From Dyadobacter sp. CY326 (lineage in GTDB: Bacteria > Bacteroidota > Bacteroidia > Cytophagales > Spirosomataceae), in contig NZ_JAJUXI010000012.1 of NCBI RefSeq assembly GCF_021390515.1, positions 1 to 64,000 on the forward strand: DNA of 64,000 nucleotides, written 5' to 3'. A program made the position numbers and the translations under genes. Shown here in pieces: positions 10,073 through 19,876 of the stretch (position 1 is the first letter of the stretch; each line of letters begins with the position of its first letter). The notes beneath the pieces are model-generated. The model was not told where the DNA came from. It did no database searches and saw nothing but the letters and a program-made list of their open reading frames with translations.

Positions 10073-11011
10073 ATGCATATAAAAATAGGAACACGCGGCA
10101 GCAAATTGGCACTTTGGCAAGCGCATTATGTGGAGGAAATGCTGAATGAGGGCGGCGTTGAGACGGAAGTTGTTATTATTGAAACAAAAGGAGATAAAAT
10201 CCTGAACCGGGCTCTGTCAAAAATTGGCAGCAAGGGCGTCTTTACGCAGGAATTGGAAGATCAATTGCTGGATGGCAGCATTGACATTGCGGTTCATAGT
10301 GCTAAGGATATGCAATCGCAGCTGGATGATGTTTTTGAATTAATTGCTTTTACAGAGCGTGAAAAGGCAAATGATGTTTTGGTAAGTCATAACACAGAAC
10401 TTTCCCTAAAAAGCGGTGAAGCTTTCGTAGTTGGGACATCTTCAACGCGCAGAATTGCTGTTTTAAGACATTTCTTTCCCCATATTAAAACAGTTGACAT
10501 GCGTGGAAACCTGCAAACGCGCCTTGGTAAACTGAATGAAGGACATTGTGACGCTTTGCTGCTTGCCTATGCAGGCGTGCACAGGATGAAATATGATGAT
10601 AAAATCGCAGAACATTTGTTGCTGGATGAATTTACGCCTGCCGTTGGACAAGGAAGCGTCGCGATTGAATGTGCCGTAAATTTGTCTGAAGAAAAGAAAG
10701 CAATGATCAAAAGCTTAACCAATCATACAGAGACAGAAACCTGCCTTCTAGCAGAAAGGGCCTTTTTAAAACGCCTGCAAGGCGGATGCAGCATTCCTGT
10801 TTTTGGATTGGCAACATTAAAAGATGATCAAATCAACATTACGGGCGGCATTGTAAGCTTGGATGGTCAAGAGTTGATTAGAAGGACAGAAACCGGTTCA
10901 ATCACATTTCCGGAAGAGTTAGGAATAGCGTTGGCCAACGAATTGCTCGAAGCTGGCGCCGATCGTATTTTAGCAGAGATTAAGTCGCAGATTAATGTGA
11001 ATTCAATTTAA
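10073..11011 (+). CDS. hemC: hydroxymethylbilane synthase (porphobilinogen deaminase)
   Basis: This 312-residue enzyme joins four porphobilinogens into hydroxymethylbilane for heme synthesis. It opens with the family signature IGTRGSKLALWQA, has the catalytic aspartate in HSAKDM (D79), the arginine-rich GTSSTRR and VDMRGNLQTRLGK segments that hold the growing chain, and the dipyrromethane cofactor cysteine C239 in LQGGCSIPV (E. coli C242). Length is normal. It stands apart from other heme genes, 47 bases after the antitoxin gene. Confidence 0.97.
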   Translation: MHIKIGTRGSKLALWQAHYVEEMLNEGGVETEVVIIETKGDKILNRALSKIGSKGVFTQELEDQLLDGSIDIAVHSAKDMQSQLDDVFELIAFTEREKANDVLVSHNTELSLKSGEAFVVGTSSTRRIAVLRHFFPHIKTVDMRGNLQTRLGKLNEGHCDALLLAYAGVHRMKYDDKIAEHLLLDEFTPAVGQGSVAIECAVNLSEEKKAMIKSLTNHTETETCLLAERAFLKRLQGGCSIPVFGLATLKDDQINITGGIVSLDGQELIRRTETGSITFPEELGIALANELLEAGADRILAEIKSQINVNSI

Positions 11012-11117
11012 TAGTAAGTGGTTTAACCGGCGGGTCATTGATTCTGGCCTAAGAATAATTGGACAGTCGCTGAGTCATTTATATATATATCATTGCGAAA
11101 ACTTTAATCTATTCGCA

Positions 11118-11579
11118 ATGAAAGTCCACCCTTTATTATTTGGTTTAGCATTATTTGTCGTTTGCTCATGTTCAAAAAAAGACAGCGTAGATGATATTGG
11201 CACAATTGCAGACCTTAGTATGAATTACCACCACACCTATCAGTCTGTCGTAGAAGATACGTCTCAGCACGAACAAATAACATGGAAGATCAAACGCATA
11301 GACGTTAATAAGATAGAGATTGAGGAATTGATTAAGGACATTACAACCAATAAGGTGATACGGAAATCAATATATAATAATGTTGTTTCTGTTTCTGACC
11401 AAGACGGTCATAACTTTTTAGATTTCAAAAAAGCAACCACGAATTTCCCTTACGAATCGGTCTTTGAAGGAAGCGCTGCCCTATACGCCACCGCGCTACG
11501 CACGGATGTCATTATCTGGACAAAAGAAAAGACCCTACGAAAAAATGATTGGACTTTGGTAGCGGTTGAAGAAATGTAA
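11118..11579 (+). CDS. hypothetical lipoprotein
   Basis: I do not recognise this 153-residue protein. A short basic start, a hydrophobic stretch and a lipobox (VVCSC, with Cys18 the likely lipidated residue) mark it as a lipoprotein. The rest is mostly charged beta-type sequence without a known motif. It is convergent with the outer-membrane protein gene and shares a terminator hairpin with it. Confidence 0.75.
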   Translation: MKVHPLLFGLALFVVCSCSKKDSVDDIGTIADLSMNYHHTYQSVVEDTSQHEQITWKIKRIDVNKIEIEELIKDITTNKVIRKSIYNNVVSVSDQDGHNFLDFKKATTNFPYESVFEGSAALYATALRTDVIIWTKEKTLRKNDWTLVAVEEM

Positions 11580-11587
11580 GAGACAAT

Positions 11588-11638
11588 ATTGAAAAAGGCG
11601 CAGCCCGAACAAACGTCCGGGCTGCGCCTTTTCAATAT
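11588..11638. terminator. bidirectional terminator
   Basis: A strong inverted repeat (arms about 11594-11607 and 11618-11632, core GGCGCAGCCCG / CGGGCTGCGCC) is flanked by A tracts on the left and T tracts on the right. It lies between two convergent genes and can end transcription in both directions. Confidence 0.88.
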
Positions 11639-11650
11639 CACCCAAAAAAC

Positions 11651-14521
11651 TTATGGCCTCTTGGTCGTGTCCGCAGGCACTGCTGGTTTCCCTGGAATCA
11701 TTGTTGAATCAGCTGGGCTAACAGGTCTTGCAGTTGAATCAGCTGGAATAACAGGTCTCGCAGTTGAATCAGCTGGCATTGCTGCTGGGCGGGCTGTTGA
11801 ATCTGTTGTTGTTCCTGGCCGCATTTGCATGCCCGGGTTTGCTGGCCTTGCAGTGCTGTCGATGCCTGCTGGTCTTCCTGCGCCTTCTGGTCTTGAAGCG
11901 TTTGGAGCCATCGGACGCATGGTTGGCACTGTTACAGCTGGTGCTGCGCCTTGAACCGCTCCGCCGCCGCCGCCGCCGGCATCCATTCCACCACCTTCAC
12001 TTTTTTGATCATCATTATTTACAGATTTGCGTTTGCGTGACTTCTGTTCAGTAAATGTCATTTTACCTAAACGATAGGAGAAGTTGACCCGGAAACCTCT
12101 GTTGAATAAATAGTTCGTGTTACTCTGTGTAAATGTTGACGTTTCAAGCTGCGTTTTCATTTTGAATGATGGAGCTAGGAAGTTTTCCATTCCAAATCCT
12201 ATGCTTCCGCGCTTGTTGGTGAAATCCTTCTTAATTCCAAGGTCATACATTCTGAATCCAGCCTGCGTTCCTTGCAACTGAACATCACGTCCTCTCACGA
12301 ATCCACCGCCTTGCAATCCCCAACCATTTTTGATGTTCAGACTGGTTCTGAAACGTCCGCTTACTACGAATCCTGTGTTTGAAGCCGCAAGAGAAGGATC
12401 TGGATTGTTATTGGTAAGATCAGCATAATAGGCGTCGAAACCTCCGCCCACTTGCCATCTTTTGAAGAATGTCAGGTTTCCGAACACATTCACACCGTAG
12501 TTTTTCTTCGAGCCAATGTTGCCGTAAGTTGTCGTAATCACACCTACATCGCTTGTTGTACGAATGCTTTCGATAGAACTATTGGTAAAGCGGGCGAATG
12601 TTGAAACATTCACATAAAGCGAATTCTTGAAAAAGCTAGTTCCCAATTCCACCTGATCCGTTAATTCCGGACGGAGTTGCGGGTTACCCACAGTGATGTT
12701 CTGTGGGTTCGACGCATTTTGATTAGGGTTTAGGAATTGAATACCAGGACGTTGAAGGCGACGGTTGTAACCAAGTTTAATCGTTTGTCCTTTGCCAAAA
12801 GTTTGGGATAAATTAAGACTTGGCACCAGATTGCTGTAAGCAGGAATGTTCAAATTGCCCTGCTCACCTTGCGTTGCGTCAATGCTCGTGTATTCATAAC
12901 GCGAACCTGCCTTCACCGTAAATTTACTTTTCGTTGTATAAGTGTATGATAAATAACCCGCTGCAACATTCTGATCATAATTCAAACTGCTAGCAGCTTG
13001 CGGTGTATCGACTGTATTGTAATAATCAAAATTACTAACCACCTGACGGAAAATTCCCTTTCCACCAAATTCAAGAAGCTGATTGTCTTTCACAGGCGTC
13101 TGATAATCAACCTGAATCGTGCTTTCCTGGTTATGGCTCGCATTATTGTTTCCTTGCTGGCCCAGCAATTCCTGACGAATTGCATCATTGCTCAGTGAAT
13201 AAATGTCTGAATCAAAATCATTCGTCCGGTTGTTACGGCTGAATTGCGTAGAAATGCTCAACTCCTGCTGTGGCTTAGCCAATGTTTTGATATAATCCAC
13301 ATTCACATCCCACGTTCCCGACAAGTCTTTCGTATTTACATCCCGGAAGCTATTTCGCGTTGTGCCGTCACTTTGCGTGTTGAATGTCGACAAATCTTGC
13401 TGATTTCGCATGTTACGCATTCCATAACGTACGCCGGCAGAAAGTGAAGTTTTAGAATCGATCTCGTAATCCCAGCCAAGATTGTATGAACCAAAAGCCA
13501 TTTTGTTATCAGACTCGGTCATCTGGCGGATAGAGAATTTATCAATTTTACCAACTTGAAGGTTTTCAGATTTTCCCGGCATGTTGTAGTTGAATCTACC
13601 AAAACCACCCAGACTAAAACCCATTTTACCAACTCTATAATTTCCTCTTAATCCCAAGTTAGAACCTCTATTTCCAATTCCTGTATCCAAATTCAATGTT
13701 CCACCTTGGATTGTGCTCTTTTTGGTAACAATGTTAATGATCCCGGCCGAACCTTCCGCGTCATATTTAGCTGATGGTGAAGTAATTACTTCAACAGATT
13801 TGATCATATCAGCAGGAATCTGCTTCAATGCATCCGCTACGCTGGTTGCGATAATGGTCGAAGGTTTGTTGTTAATCAAAACCCGAACATTGGAACTCCC
13901 TCTCAATGAAACATTTCCATCCAGATCGACCGTCAACATCGGCACTTTCTTCATCACGTCCGAAGCGTCACCGCCCTTGCTGGTAATGTCTTTTTCATTA
14001 TTATAAACGAGCCTGTCCACCTTCTCCTCTATCAACTGCGCCATTCCCACAACCTCAACCTCATTCAACTGAACCACATCTGCCGCAATATTAACATTGC
14101 CTAGATCAAGTTCTGTTTTACGGTCAATTTTAATGTCATTAATGGTTTTTGTTTTGTAACCGATGAAGGAAATCAAGATCTTGAAATTTCCTGACGCCAC
14201 TTTTGTAAGCTCAAAAGCACCTTTTTCGTCAGTCGTTGTTCCGTCGATCGGGTTATTGGTTTTGACATCAACTAATGCAAGGGATGCAAATTCAACTGGT
14301 TTTTTGCTTGCCGAATCCACGAGGAATCCTTTAATTCGACCATTCCCTTTTGGCGTATCTTCCGCAGTTCCCGGAATTACGGTCTGGCGCTGTGGCCGAT
14401 CATTGCCGCCACCGCGATTTCCACCAAATCCTCCACCGCCACCGCCGGGAAATTGTGCTGAGGCAGCGAGGCTCAGCAGCGTTAGTAATATAATAGGAGT
14501 AACTTTTTTTATCATGTCCAT
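11651..14521 (-). CDS. outer membrane beta-barrel protein (TonB-receptor-like, OMP_b-brl_3 family) with repetitive C-terminal tail
   Basis: From the ATG at 14521 this is a 956-residue protein; the in-frame start 42 codons upstream would place non-signal residues before a clear signal peptide (MIKKVTPIILLTLLSLAASA). After a Gly/Asn-rich linker comes a carboxypeptidase-regulatory-like beta domain (GFLVDSASKKPVEFASLAL), then a plug (DASDVMKKVPMLTVDLDGNV, VEVITSPSAKYDAEGSAGII) and a large beta barrel ending FRVNFSYRLGKMTF. Normal barrels stop there; this one continues about 120 residues with a glycine run and a Pro/Ser/Thr-rich tail of DSTARP repeats. The family lies in the outer membrane and may import or secrete substrates; which is not known. 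It is a single gene. Confidence 0.88.
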   Translation of the reverse strand: MDMIKKVTPIILLTLLSLAASAQFPGGGGGGFGGNRGGGNDRPQRQTVIPGTAEDTPKGNGRIKGFLVDSASKKPVEFASLALVDVKTNNPIDGTTTDEKGAFELTKVASGNFKILISFIGYKTKTINDIKIDRKTELDLGNVNIAADVVQLNEVEVVGMAQLIEEKVDRLVYNNEKDITSKGGDASDVMKKVPMLTVDLDGNVSLRGSSNVRVLINNKPSTIIATSVADALKQIPADMIKSVEVITSPSAKYDAEGSAGIINIVTKKSTIQGGTLNLDTGIGNRGSNLGLRGNYRVGKMGFSLGGFGRFNYNMPGKSENLQVGKIDKFSIRQMTESDNKMAFGSYNLGWDYEIDSKTSLSAGVRYGMRNMRNQQDLSTFNTQSDGTTRNSFRDVNTKDLSGTWDVNVDYIKTLAKPQQELSISTQFSRNNRTNDFDSDIYSLSNDAIRQELLGQQGNNNASHNQESTIQVDYQTPVKDNQLLEFGGKGIFRQVVSNFDYYNTVDTPQAASSLNYDQNVAAGYLSYTYTTKSKFTVKAGSRYEYTSIDATQGEQGNLNIPAYSNLVPSLNLSQTFGKGQTIKLGYNRRLQRPGIQFLNPNQNASNPQNITVGNPQLRPELTDQVELGTSFFKNSLYVNVSTFARFTNSSIESIRTTSDVGVITTTYGNIGSKKNYGVNVFGNLTFFKRWQVGGGFDAYYADLTNNNPDPSLAASNTGFVVSGRFRTSLNIKNGWGLQGGGFVRGRDVQLQGTQAGFRMYDLGIKKDFTNKRGSIGFGMENFLAPSFKMKTQLETSTFTQSNTNYLFNRGFRVNFSYRLGKMTFTEQKSRKRKSVNNDDQKSEGGGMDAGGGGGGAVQGAAPAVTVPTMRPMAPNASRPEGAGRPAGIDSTARPANPGMQMRPGTTTDSTARPAAMPADSTARPVIPADSTARPVSPADSTMIPGKPAVPADTTKRP
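11703..11825 (-). repeat. 30-bp in-frame tandem repeats encoding a DSTARP tail
   Basis: Units beginning GTTGAATCAGCTGG (plus strand) recur at 11703, 11733 and 11763, with a more diverged unit at 11796. The period is 30 bases, 33 for the last step. On the coding strand they encode a ten-residue repeat with the core ADSTARP. The unit length is a multiple of three, so copy-number change would lengthen or shorten the tail without a frameshift. Confidence 0.85.
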
Positions 14522-14830
14522 GGTTGTATTGCAAAAAATTGGTTCGATTTCAATTTCAAAGTAAATAGCTTCATCTGACAATAAATTAGGCAATAGATAG
14601 AGAGGACGCTTCCACCGATCAAACCGCGCTTTTAGCCGATAAGTCATCCATTGTGAATCTTGGAAAAATGCAGAAATCAGTAAATGTAGCTGCTTGTTGC
14701 TTTATAGATTATCCGCGCTTATCAGTCGGTATTCCCTGCGTGTTAATCGATTGCGGTAGGCGCTTTGAAATATTAACCGTATGATTGTAATTGCAAGCTA
14801 CGTTTGCTGCACTCACCTAATGAACAAATA
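14522..14830. other. divergent intergenic region
   Basis: These 309 bases lie between the outer-membrane protein gene (leftward) and the LytS-like kinase gene (rightward). The only clear signal is the -7 element at 14799-14806 for the kinase. For the leftward gene I found only a one-mismatch -7 (TTACTTTG on the minus strand). No RNA gene or strong hairpin seen. Confidence 0.5.
14799..14806 (+). promoter_or_regulatory. -7 element for the LytS-like kinase
   Basis: TACGTTTG matches TAnnTTTG. It lies 24 bases before the ATG at 14831, and overlaps the TTG at 14804 that could otherwise be taken as a start codon, so the ATG is the better choice. No well-spaced -33 TTG was found. Confidence 0.45.
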
Positions 14831-15901
14831 ATGGACGCGACTACTGCCCGAAAATATCCTCCATTCTTCCTGCATCTGTTAGGATGGAGCTTCCTGGCTT
14901 TGTTTTTAATGTGGCAACCGATCAGCTGGCAAATTCAGTTACCGGTTACATTTTGGGTAAAGCAAGCGGTGTTATTTACGCTGCTTATCACAATTTTTTA
15001 TCTCAACTATTATCTATGGTTTCCGCAGTTTCTTGCCAAAAACCGTTATAGCCGTTTCATTCTGCTGAACCTGGTGTCCGTAGTAATGTTAGCCGTTATC
15101 ATTGAGCAAGTTAAGATCTCAATAAAACATGGCGAGCAGATGGATCGTGCATTCAAAACCGCTCGTGAAGCGAATGGCGATAAAAGACCGCAAGACAGAC
15201 TTGACTATTTTGCATTGCTAACCGCGCTCCTCATTATCGGAATCAGCACAAGTGTAGCTGCGGTTAAGGATGCGCAGCGCGATAAACAATACAGGGAAAA
15301 CCTCGAAAAAGAGAAGATCAACTCCGAGCTTTCGTTCCTGAAAGCACAGATTAACCCGCACTTTTTCTTCAATACATTAAATAATATTTATGCATTGACT
15401 GTCATTGATGTAGAGGCGGCGCGAGAGGCTTTGCACAAACTTTCACGCATGATGCGCTATGTCCTTTACGAAACGCAACATGGGACTGTTTTGCTGAGCC
15501 AAGAGATCGCCTTTGCGCAGGATTATATTCAATTAATGCAATTACGGCTAACTGATAAAGTGACCGTTCACCTCGATCCGCCGAAGCCGATGCATGATGT
15601 TTCTATTGCGCCAATGCTCTTTTTGCCTTTTATTGAAAACGCATTTAAGCATGGTGTGAGCTCCATGCATCCAAGCAGGATCGACATTCAGATCCGGCAG
15701 GACAAACACAAGATTTTTGTTGAAGTGAGAAACACTTTATTTACGGATAAAAGAGCGATTCTGGACGAAAGCAACGGCATAGGGCTCGTGAATACGCAAC
15801 GCAGGCTGGACCTGCTTTATCCGGGAAAGTATCAGCTGGAAGTGACTGAGAATAAGGAAGAAAAAGAATTTGAAGTTCATTTGGAATTAGAAACTGCATG
15901 A
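14831..15901 (+). CDS. LytS-family sensor histidine kinase
   Basis: This 356-residue membrane kinase has about four hydrophobic segments (residues 12-35, 43-62, 75-93, 127-146), then a His_kinase domain with phosphoacceptor H177 in KAQINPHFFFNTLNNIYAL. A C-terminal HATPase region follows (ENAFKHG N-box, GIGLVNTQRRLDLLY G-box). There is no separate extracellular sensor domain, so the membrane part presumably senses. It overlaps the LytTR regulator gene by 4 bases (ATGA), and the two form a two-component system. The signal is not evident. Confidence 0.92.
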   Translation: MDATTARKYPPFFLHLLGWSFLALFLMWQPISWQIQLPVTFWVKQAVLFTLLITIFYLNYYLWFPQFLAKNRYSRFILLNLVSVVMLAVIIEQVKISIKHGEQMDRAFKTAREANGDKRPQDRLDYFALLTALLIIGISTSVAAVKDAQRDKQYRENLEKEKINSELSFLKAQINPHFFFNTLNNIYALTVIDVEAAREALHKLSRMMRYVLYETQHGTVLLSQEIAFAQDYIQLMQLRLTDKVTVHLDPPKPMHDVSIAPMLFLPFIENAFKHGVSSMHPSRIDIQIRQDKHKIFVEVRNTLFTDKRAILDESNGIGLVNTQRRLDLLYPGKYQLEVTENKEEKEFEVHLELETA

Positions 15902-16632
15902 GCGTACTCCAATGCATAGCAGTCGATGACGAGCCATTAGCGCTGGGACTTGTTTGCTCATTTATAGATAAAACGCCTTTTCTGGCCCTGGCCGGAAGAT
16001 TTTCGAGCGCAGTGGAAGCGCTGCAAGTCATTCACTCGCGACAAATTGATGTGATTTTTCTGGACATTCAAATGCCGGATCTGACCGGCATTGAGCTCGC
16101 CAGGGTCATAGACAAAGCAGACAGCCGCGCGCCAAGGATCATCTTTACAACAGCCTTTAATCAATATGCGCTGGACGGGTTCCGCGTGGATGCACTTGAC
16201 TATCTCCTAAAACCCTTTAATTACGAAGAATTCCTGCGTGCGGCTGCCAAAGCGCAGGCTTACAGTGAGTTGGTGAACAAAGCATCGTCAGCCGCCACGC
16301 CCGACCCGAAAGATGGTTATTTGTTCCTAAAAGTTGAATATCAGCTGGTTAGGATCGCTTATGAAGACATTCTTTATATGGAGGGGCTCAAAGATTATAT
16401 TAAGGTGCATTTGAAATCTGATCCAAAACCCATTCTTTCACTCACGAGCTTGAAAGCATTGGAAGAAAAACTTCCCGCTTCCAAGTTCATGCGCGTGCAC
16501 CGCTCATTTATTGTTAATCTGGATAAAATCAGTGCGGTTACCAAAAACACCATTCAAATCGGCAGCATGACCATTCCCGTCAGCGACCAGCATAAGGAGG
16601 GTTTTAACCAGTTTTTGAGTAAATGGATGTAG
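15898..16632 (+). CDS. LytTR-family response regulator
   Basis: This 244-residue regulator has a receiver domain (acidic pocket D10-D11, phosphoacceptor D56 in FLDIQMPDLTG, conserved Thr in FTTAFNQYALDGF, Lys in YLLKPF) and a LytTR DNA-binding domain at about 140-240 (YILYMEGLKDYIKVHL-like segment, FMRVHRSFIVNLDKI). LytTR proteins bind direct repeats upstream of their targets. It is encoded immediately after its kinase. Targets are unknown; the nearest candidate is the divergent outer-membrane protein gene. Confidence 0.94.
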   Translation: MSVLQCIAVDDEPLALGLVCSFIDKTPFLALAGRFSSAVEALQVIHSRQIDVIFLDIQMPDLTGIELARVIDKADSRAPRIIFTTAFNQYALDGFRVDALDYLLKPFNYEEFLRAAAKAQAYSELVNKASSAATPDPKDGYLFLKVEYQLVRIAYEDILYMEGLKDYIKVHLKSDPKPILSLTSLKALEEKLPASKFMRVHRSFIVNLDKISAVTKNTIQIGSMTIPVSDQHKEGFNQFLSKWM

Positions 16633-16642
16633 GAAGCAAAAG

Positions 16643-19495
16643 CTATTTCAGCTCTTCCTTCAAAAAATGTCCAGTGTAACTTCCTTTCACTTTCGAAACT
16701 TTCTCAGGAGTTCCTTCTGCAATGATGCGGCCACCTTGCGCGCCGCCTTCGGGACCGACGTCAATCACGTGGTCGGCGACCTTAATGACGTCAAGGTTAT
16801 GCTCGATAATGAGGACTGTATTTCCTTTTTCAACCAGTTTGTTCAGCACATGCAACAGATGTTTAATGTCCTGAAAATGCAAACCAGTCGTAGGTTCATC
16901 GAGAATGTAAAGCGTTTTACCAGTATCACGTTTCGAAAGCTCTTCCGAAAGTTTAACCCTTTGTGCTTCTCCACCTGACAATGTTGTTGCGTGCTGGCCC
17001 AATGTAATGTAACCCAAACCTACATCGTTCAAAGTCTGCACCTTACGCAATATTCTGGGCTGGTTTTCAAAGAATTCCAATGCTGTCTCAACCGTCATAT
17101 CCAGAATGTCCGCAACGGATTTTCCCTTGAAACGCACTTCCAATGTTTCCCGGTTAAAACGCTTGCCTTTGCAGGTTTCACAATTAATGTGCACATCCGG
17201 CAGGAAATCCATTTCAATTTTTTTCATTCCCGCGCCTTCACAATCCTCGCAACGTCCACCTTTTACATTAAAAGAGAAACGTCCCGGCTTATAACCACGG
17301 ATTTTCGCTTCTGGCAATTCTGAAAAAAGAGCACGAATGTCAGTAAAAAGGTTCGTATAAGTCGCTGGATTCGAACGTGGTGTCCGGCCAATCGGTGACT
17401 GGTCCACTTCAATTACTTTATCTATGTTCTCCAAACCTTCCACCGATTTATAAGGCAGCGGCTCTCTTCTTGATTTGTAAAAGAATTGATTTAACAACGG
17501 GAACAGCGTTTCATGAATCAACGACGACTTCCCGCTCCCACTCACACCCGTAACGCAAACCATCGTTCCCAACGGAAACGTCATGTTTACATTTTTGAGA
17601 TTGTGACCCGTGCAGCCTTTTAATGAAATCGTATTGCCAGTTCCTTTTCTGCGTTTTTTAGGCACATCAATGGCCGTTCTGCCACTCAAATATTCGGCTG
17701 TTAGTGAGCCATTTTGAAGAAAAACCTCCGGCGTCCCGGCTCCAACCACATTCCCACCGTGGCGTCCAGCACCAGGCCCAATGTCTAAAATATAATCCGA
17801 AGCAAGCATCATATCCTTATCATGCTCCACAACCAAAACGGTATTTCCCAGATCCCGCAAGCTTTTCAGAGAATTGATAAGCCGCACATTATCTCGCTGG
17901 TGCAAGCCAATGCTCGGCTCATCCATAATGTATAGCACGCCCGTAAGCTGCGTTCCAATCTGCGTAGCAAGCCTGATCCGCTGTGCTTCTCCGCCCGAAA
18001 GCGTCCTCAATGCGCGGTTTAATGTCAGATAATCCAGCCCCACATCAAGCAGGAAGCCGACTCTTTTTCTAATCTCTTTTAAAACTTCATGACCGATAAC
18101 ACGCTGCTTTTCTTCGAGTCTGTCTTCAAGATTTGTGAGCCAATCCGCTAGCACGCGAATGTCGTTATTGGAAAGATCGGCAATGTCTTTGCCGTCCACT
18201 TTAAAATGCAATGATTCCTTTCTCAAACGTTTGCCGTTACATTCCGGACAAGTTTGAATGGTCATAAAATCCTTTAACCAATCCTGAATTTTATCATTTC
18301 CGCTTTCCTGCTGGCGTTTCAGGAAATTAATGATGCCGTCGAATTTTGTTTCCCATTCTGTTCCCGGATATTTTTTAGAAGGAACGGGCACAGCATCTTC
18401 GCTTCCGTAAAGCACCAGTTTCATTGCATCCTCAGGGAATTTTTCCAAAGGCGTGGCGAGCGTAACCTTAAACGGTTTCAGCAAGACTTCCAATTGCTTG
18501 AAAATCCACGCTTCCCGATATTCGCCCATCGGTGCGATGCCGCCTTTGGTAATGCTCAAAGATTTGTCCGGCATAATGGACTCTTCCGTGATTTCCTCAA
18601 TCATCCCCAATCCCTGACAAGTTGGGCACCAGCCATAAGGCGAGTTGAAAGAGAACGCATTAGGCGCAGGATCATCGTAACTGATCCCAGATTCCGGGTC
18701 CATCAGATTTTGAGAAAAGTAGTAAGTTTCTCCTTTTTCATCCAAAACCATCAATGCCCCTTTTCCCTGCTTAATCGCCGTCGCCACAGACTGGCTCATC
18801 CGATAGCGCGATTGCGGATCTTCCGATTCCTTTTTAGGAACAACGCGGTCAATAACAATCTCAATGTCATGGACTTTGTAGCGATCCAGCTGCATTTTCG
18901 GCGCAATTTCCTGCACTTCACCATCCACCCGCACCTTGTTATAACCAAGTCGCGCAATTTGAACAAAAAGCTCTCTATAATGCCCTTTACGGCCCTTTAC
19001 AGCAGGAGCAAGCAGAATAATTTTTTGTCCTAAAAACTGTGTAAATAACTGGTTAATGATCTGATCCTGCGATTGCTTGACCATTTTTCGGCCGGTAACA
19101 TATGAAAATGCCTCGCCAGCGCGGGCATAAAGTAACCTTAGGAAGTCATAAATTTCAGTAACCGTGCCCACCGTTGAGCGGGGATTGCGGGAGGTGGTTT
19201 TTTGTTCAATGCTGATAACGGGCGACAAACCGCTGATCTTATCCACATCCGGCCGCTCCATTTCGCCGATAAAACCGCGCGCATAAGAAGAAAAACTCTC
19301 CATATAACGGCGCTGACCTTCTGCGTAAATCGTATCGAAAGCCAATGAAGATTTTCCGCTCCCGCTGATGCCCGTGACCACCACAAGCTTGTTTCGCGGA
19401 ATATTAACGTCAATATTTTTTAAATTATGCTCACGCGCGCCTTCCACTTCAATTAAATCCTGGCCATCAAGCTCAGTTGCATTCAAATGTTCCAA
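16643..19495 (-). CDS. uvrA: excinuclease ABC subunit A
   Basis: This 950-residue DNA-damage sensor of nucleotide excision repair has two ABC ATPase halves. The first Walker A is GISGSGKSS (42-50), the second is [13 protein letters not shown]; each half has a signature motif ([13 protein letters not shown] and [13 protein letters not shown]) and Walker B ([14 protein letters not shown] and [14 protein letters not shown]). Zinc-binding CxxC pairs are seen at [17 protein letters not shown] and [17 protein letters not shown]. UvrA dimers load UvrB at lesions. It is a single gene. Several long ORFs on the opposite strand are only shadows of its codon bias. Confidence 0.98.
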   Translation of the reverse strand: MEHLNATELDGQDLIEVEGAREHNLKNIDVNIPRNKLVVVTGISGSGKSSLAFDTIYAEGQRRYMESFSSYARGFIGEMERPDVDKISGLSPVISIEQKTTSRNPRSTVGTVTEIYDFLRLLYARAGEAFSYVTGRKMVKQSQDQIINQLFTQFLGQKIILLAPAVKGRKGHYRELFVQIARLGYNKVRVDGEVQEIAPKMQLDRYKVHDIEIVIDRVVPKKESEDPQSRYRMSQSVATAIKQGKGALMVLDEKGETYYFSQNLMDPESGISYDDPAPNAFSFNSPYGWCPTCQGLGMIEEITEESIMPDKSLSITKGGIAPMGEYREAWIFKQLEVLLKPFKVTLATPLEKFPEDAMKLVLYGSEDAVPVPSKKYPGTEWETKFDGIINFLKRQQESGNDKIQDWLKDFMTIQTCPECNGKRLRKESLHFKVDGKDIADLSNNDIRVLADWLTNLEDRLEEKQRVIGHEVLKEIRKRVGFLLDVGLDYLTLNRALRTLSGGEAQRIRLATQIGTQLTGVLYIMDEPSIGLHQRDNVRLINSLKSLRDLGNTVLVVEHDKDMMLASDYILDIGPGAGRHGGNVVGAGTPEVFLQNGSLTAEYLSGRTAIDVPKKRRKGTGNTISLKGCTGHNLKNVNMTFPLGTMVCVTGVSGSGKSSLIHETLFPLLNQFFYKSRREPLPYKSVEGLENIDKVIEVDQSPIGRTPRSNPATYTNLFTDIRALFSELPEAKIRGYKPGRFSFNVKGGRCEDCEGAGMKKIEMDFLPDVHINCETCKGKRFNRETLEVRFKGKSVADILDMTVETALEFFENQPRILRKVQTLNDVGLGYITLGQHATTLSGGEAQRVKLSEELSKRDTGKTLYILDEPTTGLHFQDIKHLLHVLNKLVEKGNTVLIIEHNLDVIKVADHVIDVGPEGGAQGGRIIAEGTPEKVSKVKGSYTGHFLKEELK

Positions 19496-19711
19496 AATGA
19501 TATTTTCGTTTGCGATAAAGTTCAGTAAAACTGGTTATTGGATAACCCAAAAAACCTGCCCAGAGTTGCAAAATTCCCGCACAACATTGCGGCATTCACA
19601 GTCGGGCTGCTAAAATAGATAATAACTAATGTTGCCTGCATGTTCTTTATTATTTTAGCAAAAATTTGCTGTCTAAGATGACATCAAATTTTTATTTCAA
19701 AAATCAAGATC

Positions 19712-19876
19712 ATGAAAATCAACAACGAAAGCGAATACGAAAAAGCCTCGGAACGGGCAGATGAAATTTTTGGCGCAAAAAAAGGCACGCCGGAAGAAAA
19801 GGAATTGCAGGAATTGCTAAAAGCGATCAAGGAATACGACGATGACTTTATCCGGATGTTAAAAGAGAATGAGTAA
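19712..19876 (+). CDS. small HigA-N-terminus-like protein, 54 residues
   Basis: A short ORF starts ATG at 19712 and encodes 54 residues beginning MKINNESEYEKASERADEIF. The stretch that follows (GTPEEKELQELLKAIKEYDD) resembles the acidic N-terminal half of the HigA antitoxins at 9666 and 50598, but the helix-turn-helix half is absent and no toxin gene is adjacent. It could be a trimmed antitoxin remnant or a small protein family of its own. Its 3' end overlaps the convergent YigZ gene by 29 bases. Regular codon use and a family-like sequence make it a likely gene; function is unknown. Confidence 0.65.
   Translation: MKINNESEYEKASERADEIFGAKKGTPEEKELQELLKAIKEYDDDFIRMLKENE

Noticed and set aside
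11703-11825. CRISPR array at the 30-bp repeats
   Set aside because: The repeats are contiguous, in frame and coding, with no unique spacers.
11589-12054. Gly/Ala/Leu-rich ORFs on the plus strand opposite the outer-membrane protein tail
   Set aside because: They are antisense reads of the DSTARP repeats and glycine run; their repetitive look comes from the true coding strand.
14804-14830. TTG at 14804 as the start of the LytS-like kinase
   Set aside because: It overlaps a -7 promoter element and a proper ATG follows at 14831.
16667-19413. Several 80-180 residue ORFs on the strand opposite uvrA
   Set aside because: They are in the shadow of uvrA, lack family motifs, are Arg/Ser/His-rich, and arise from its codon bias.
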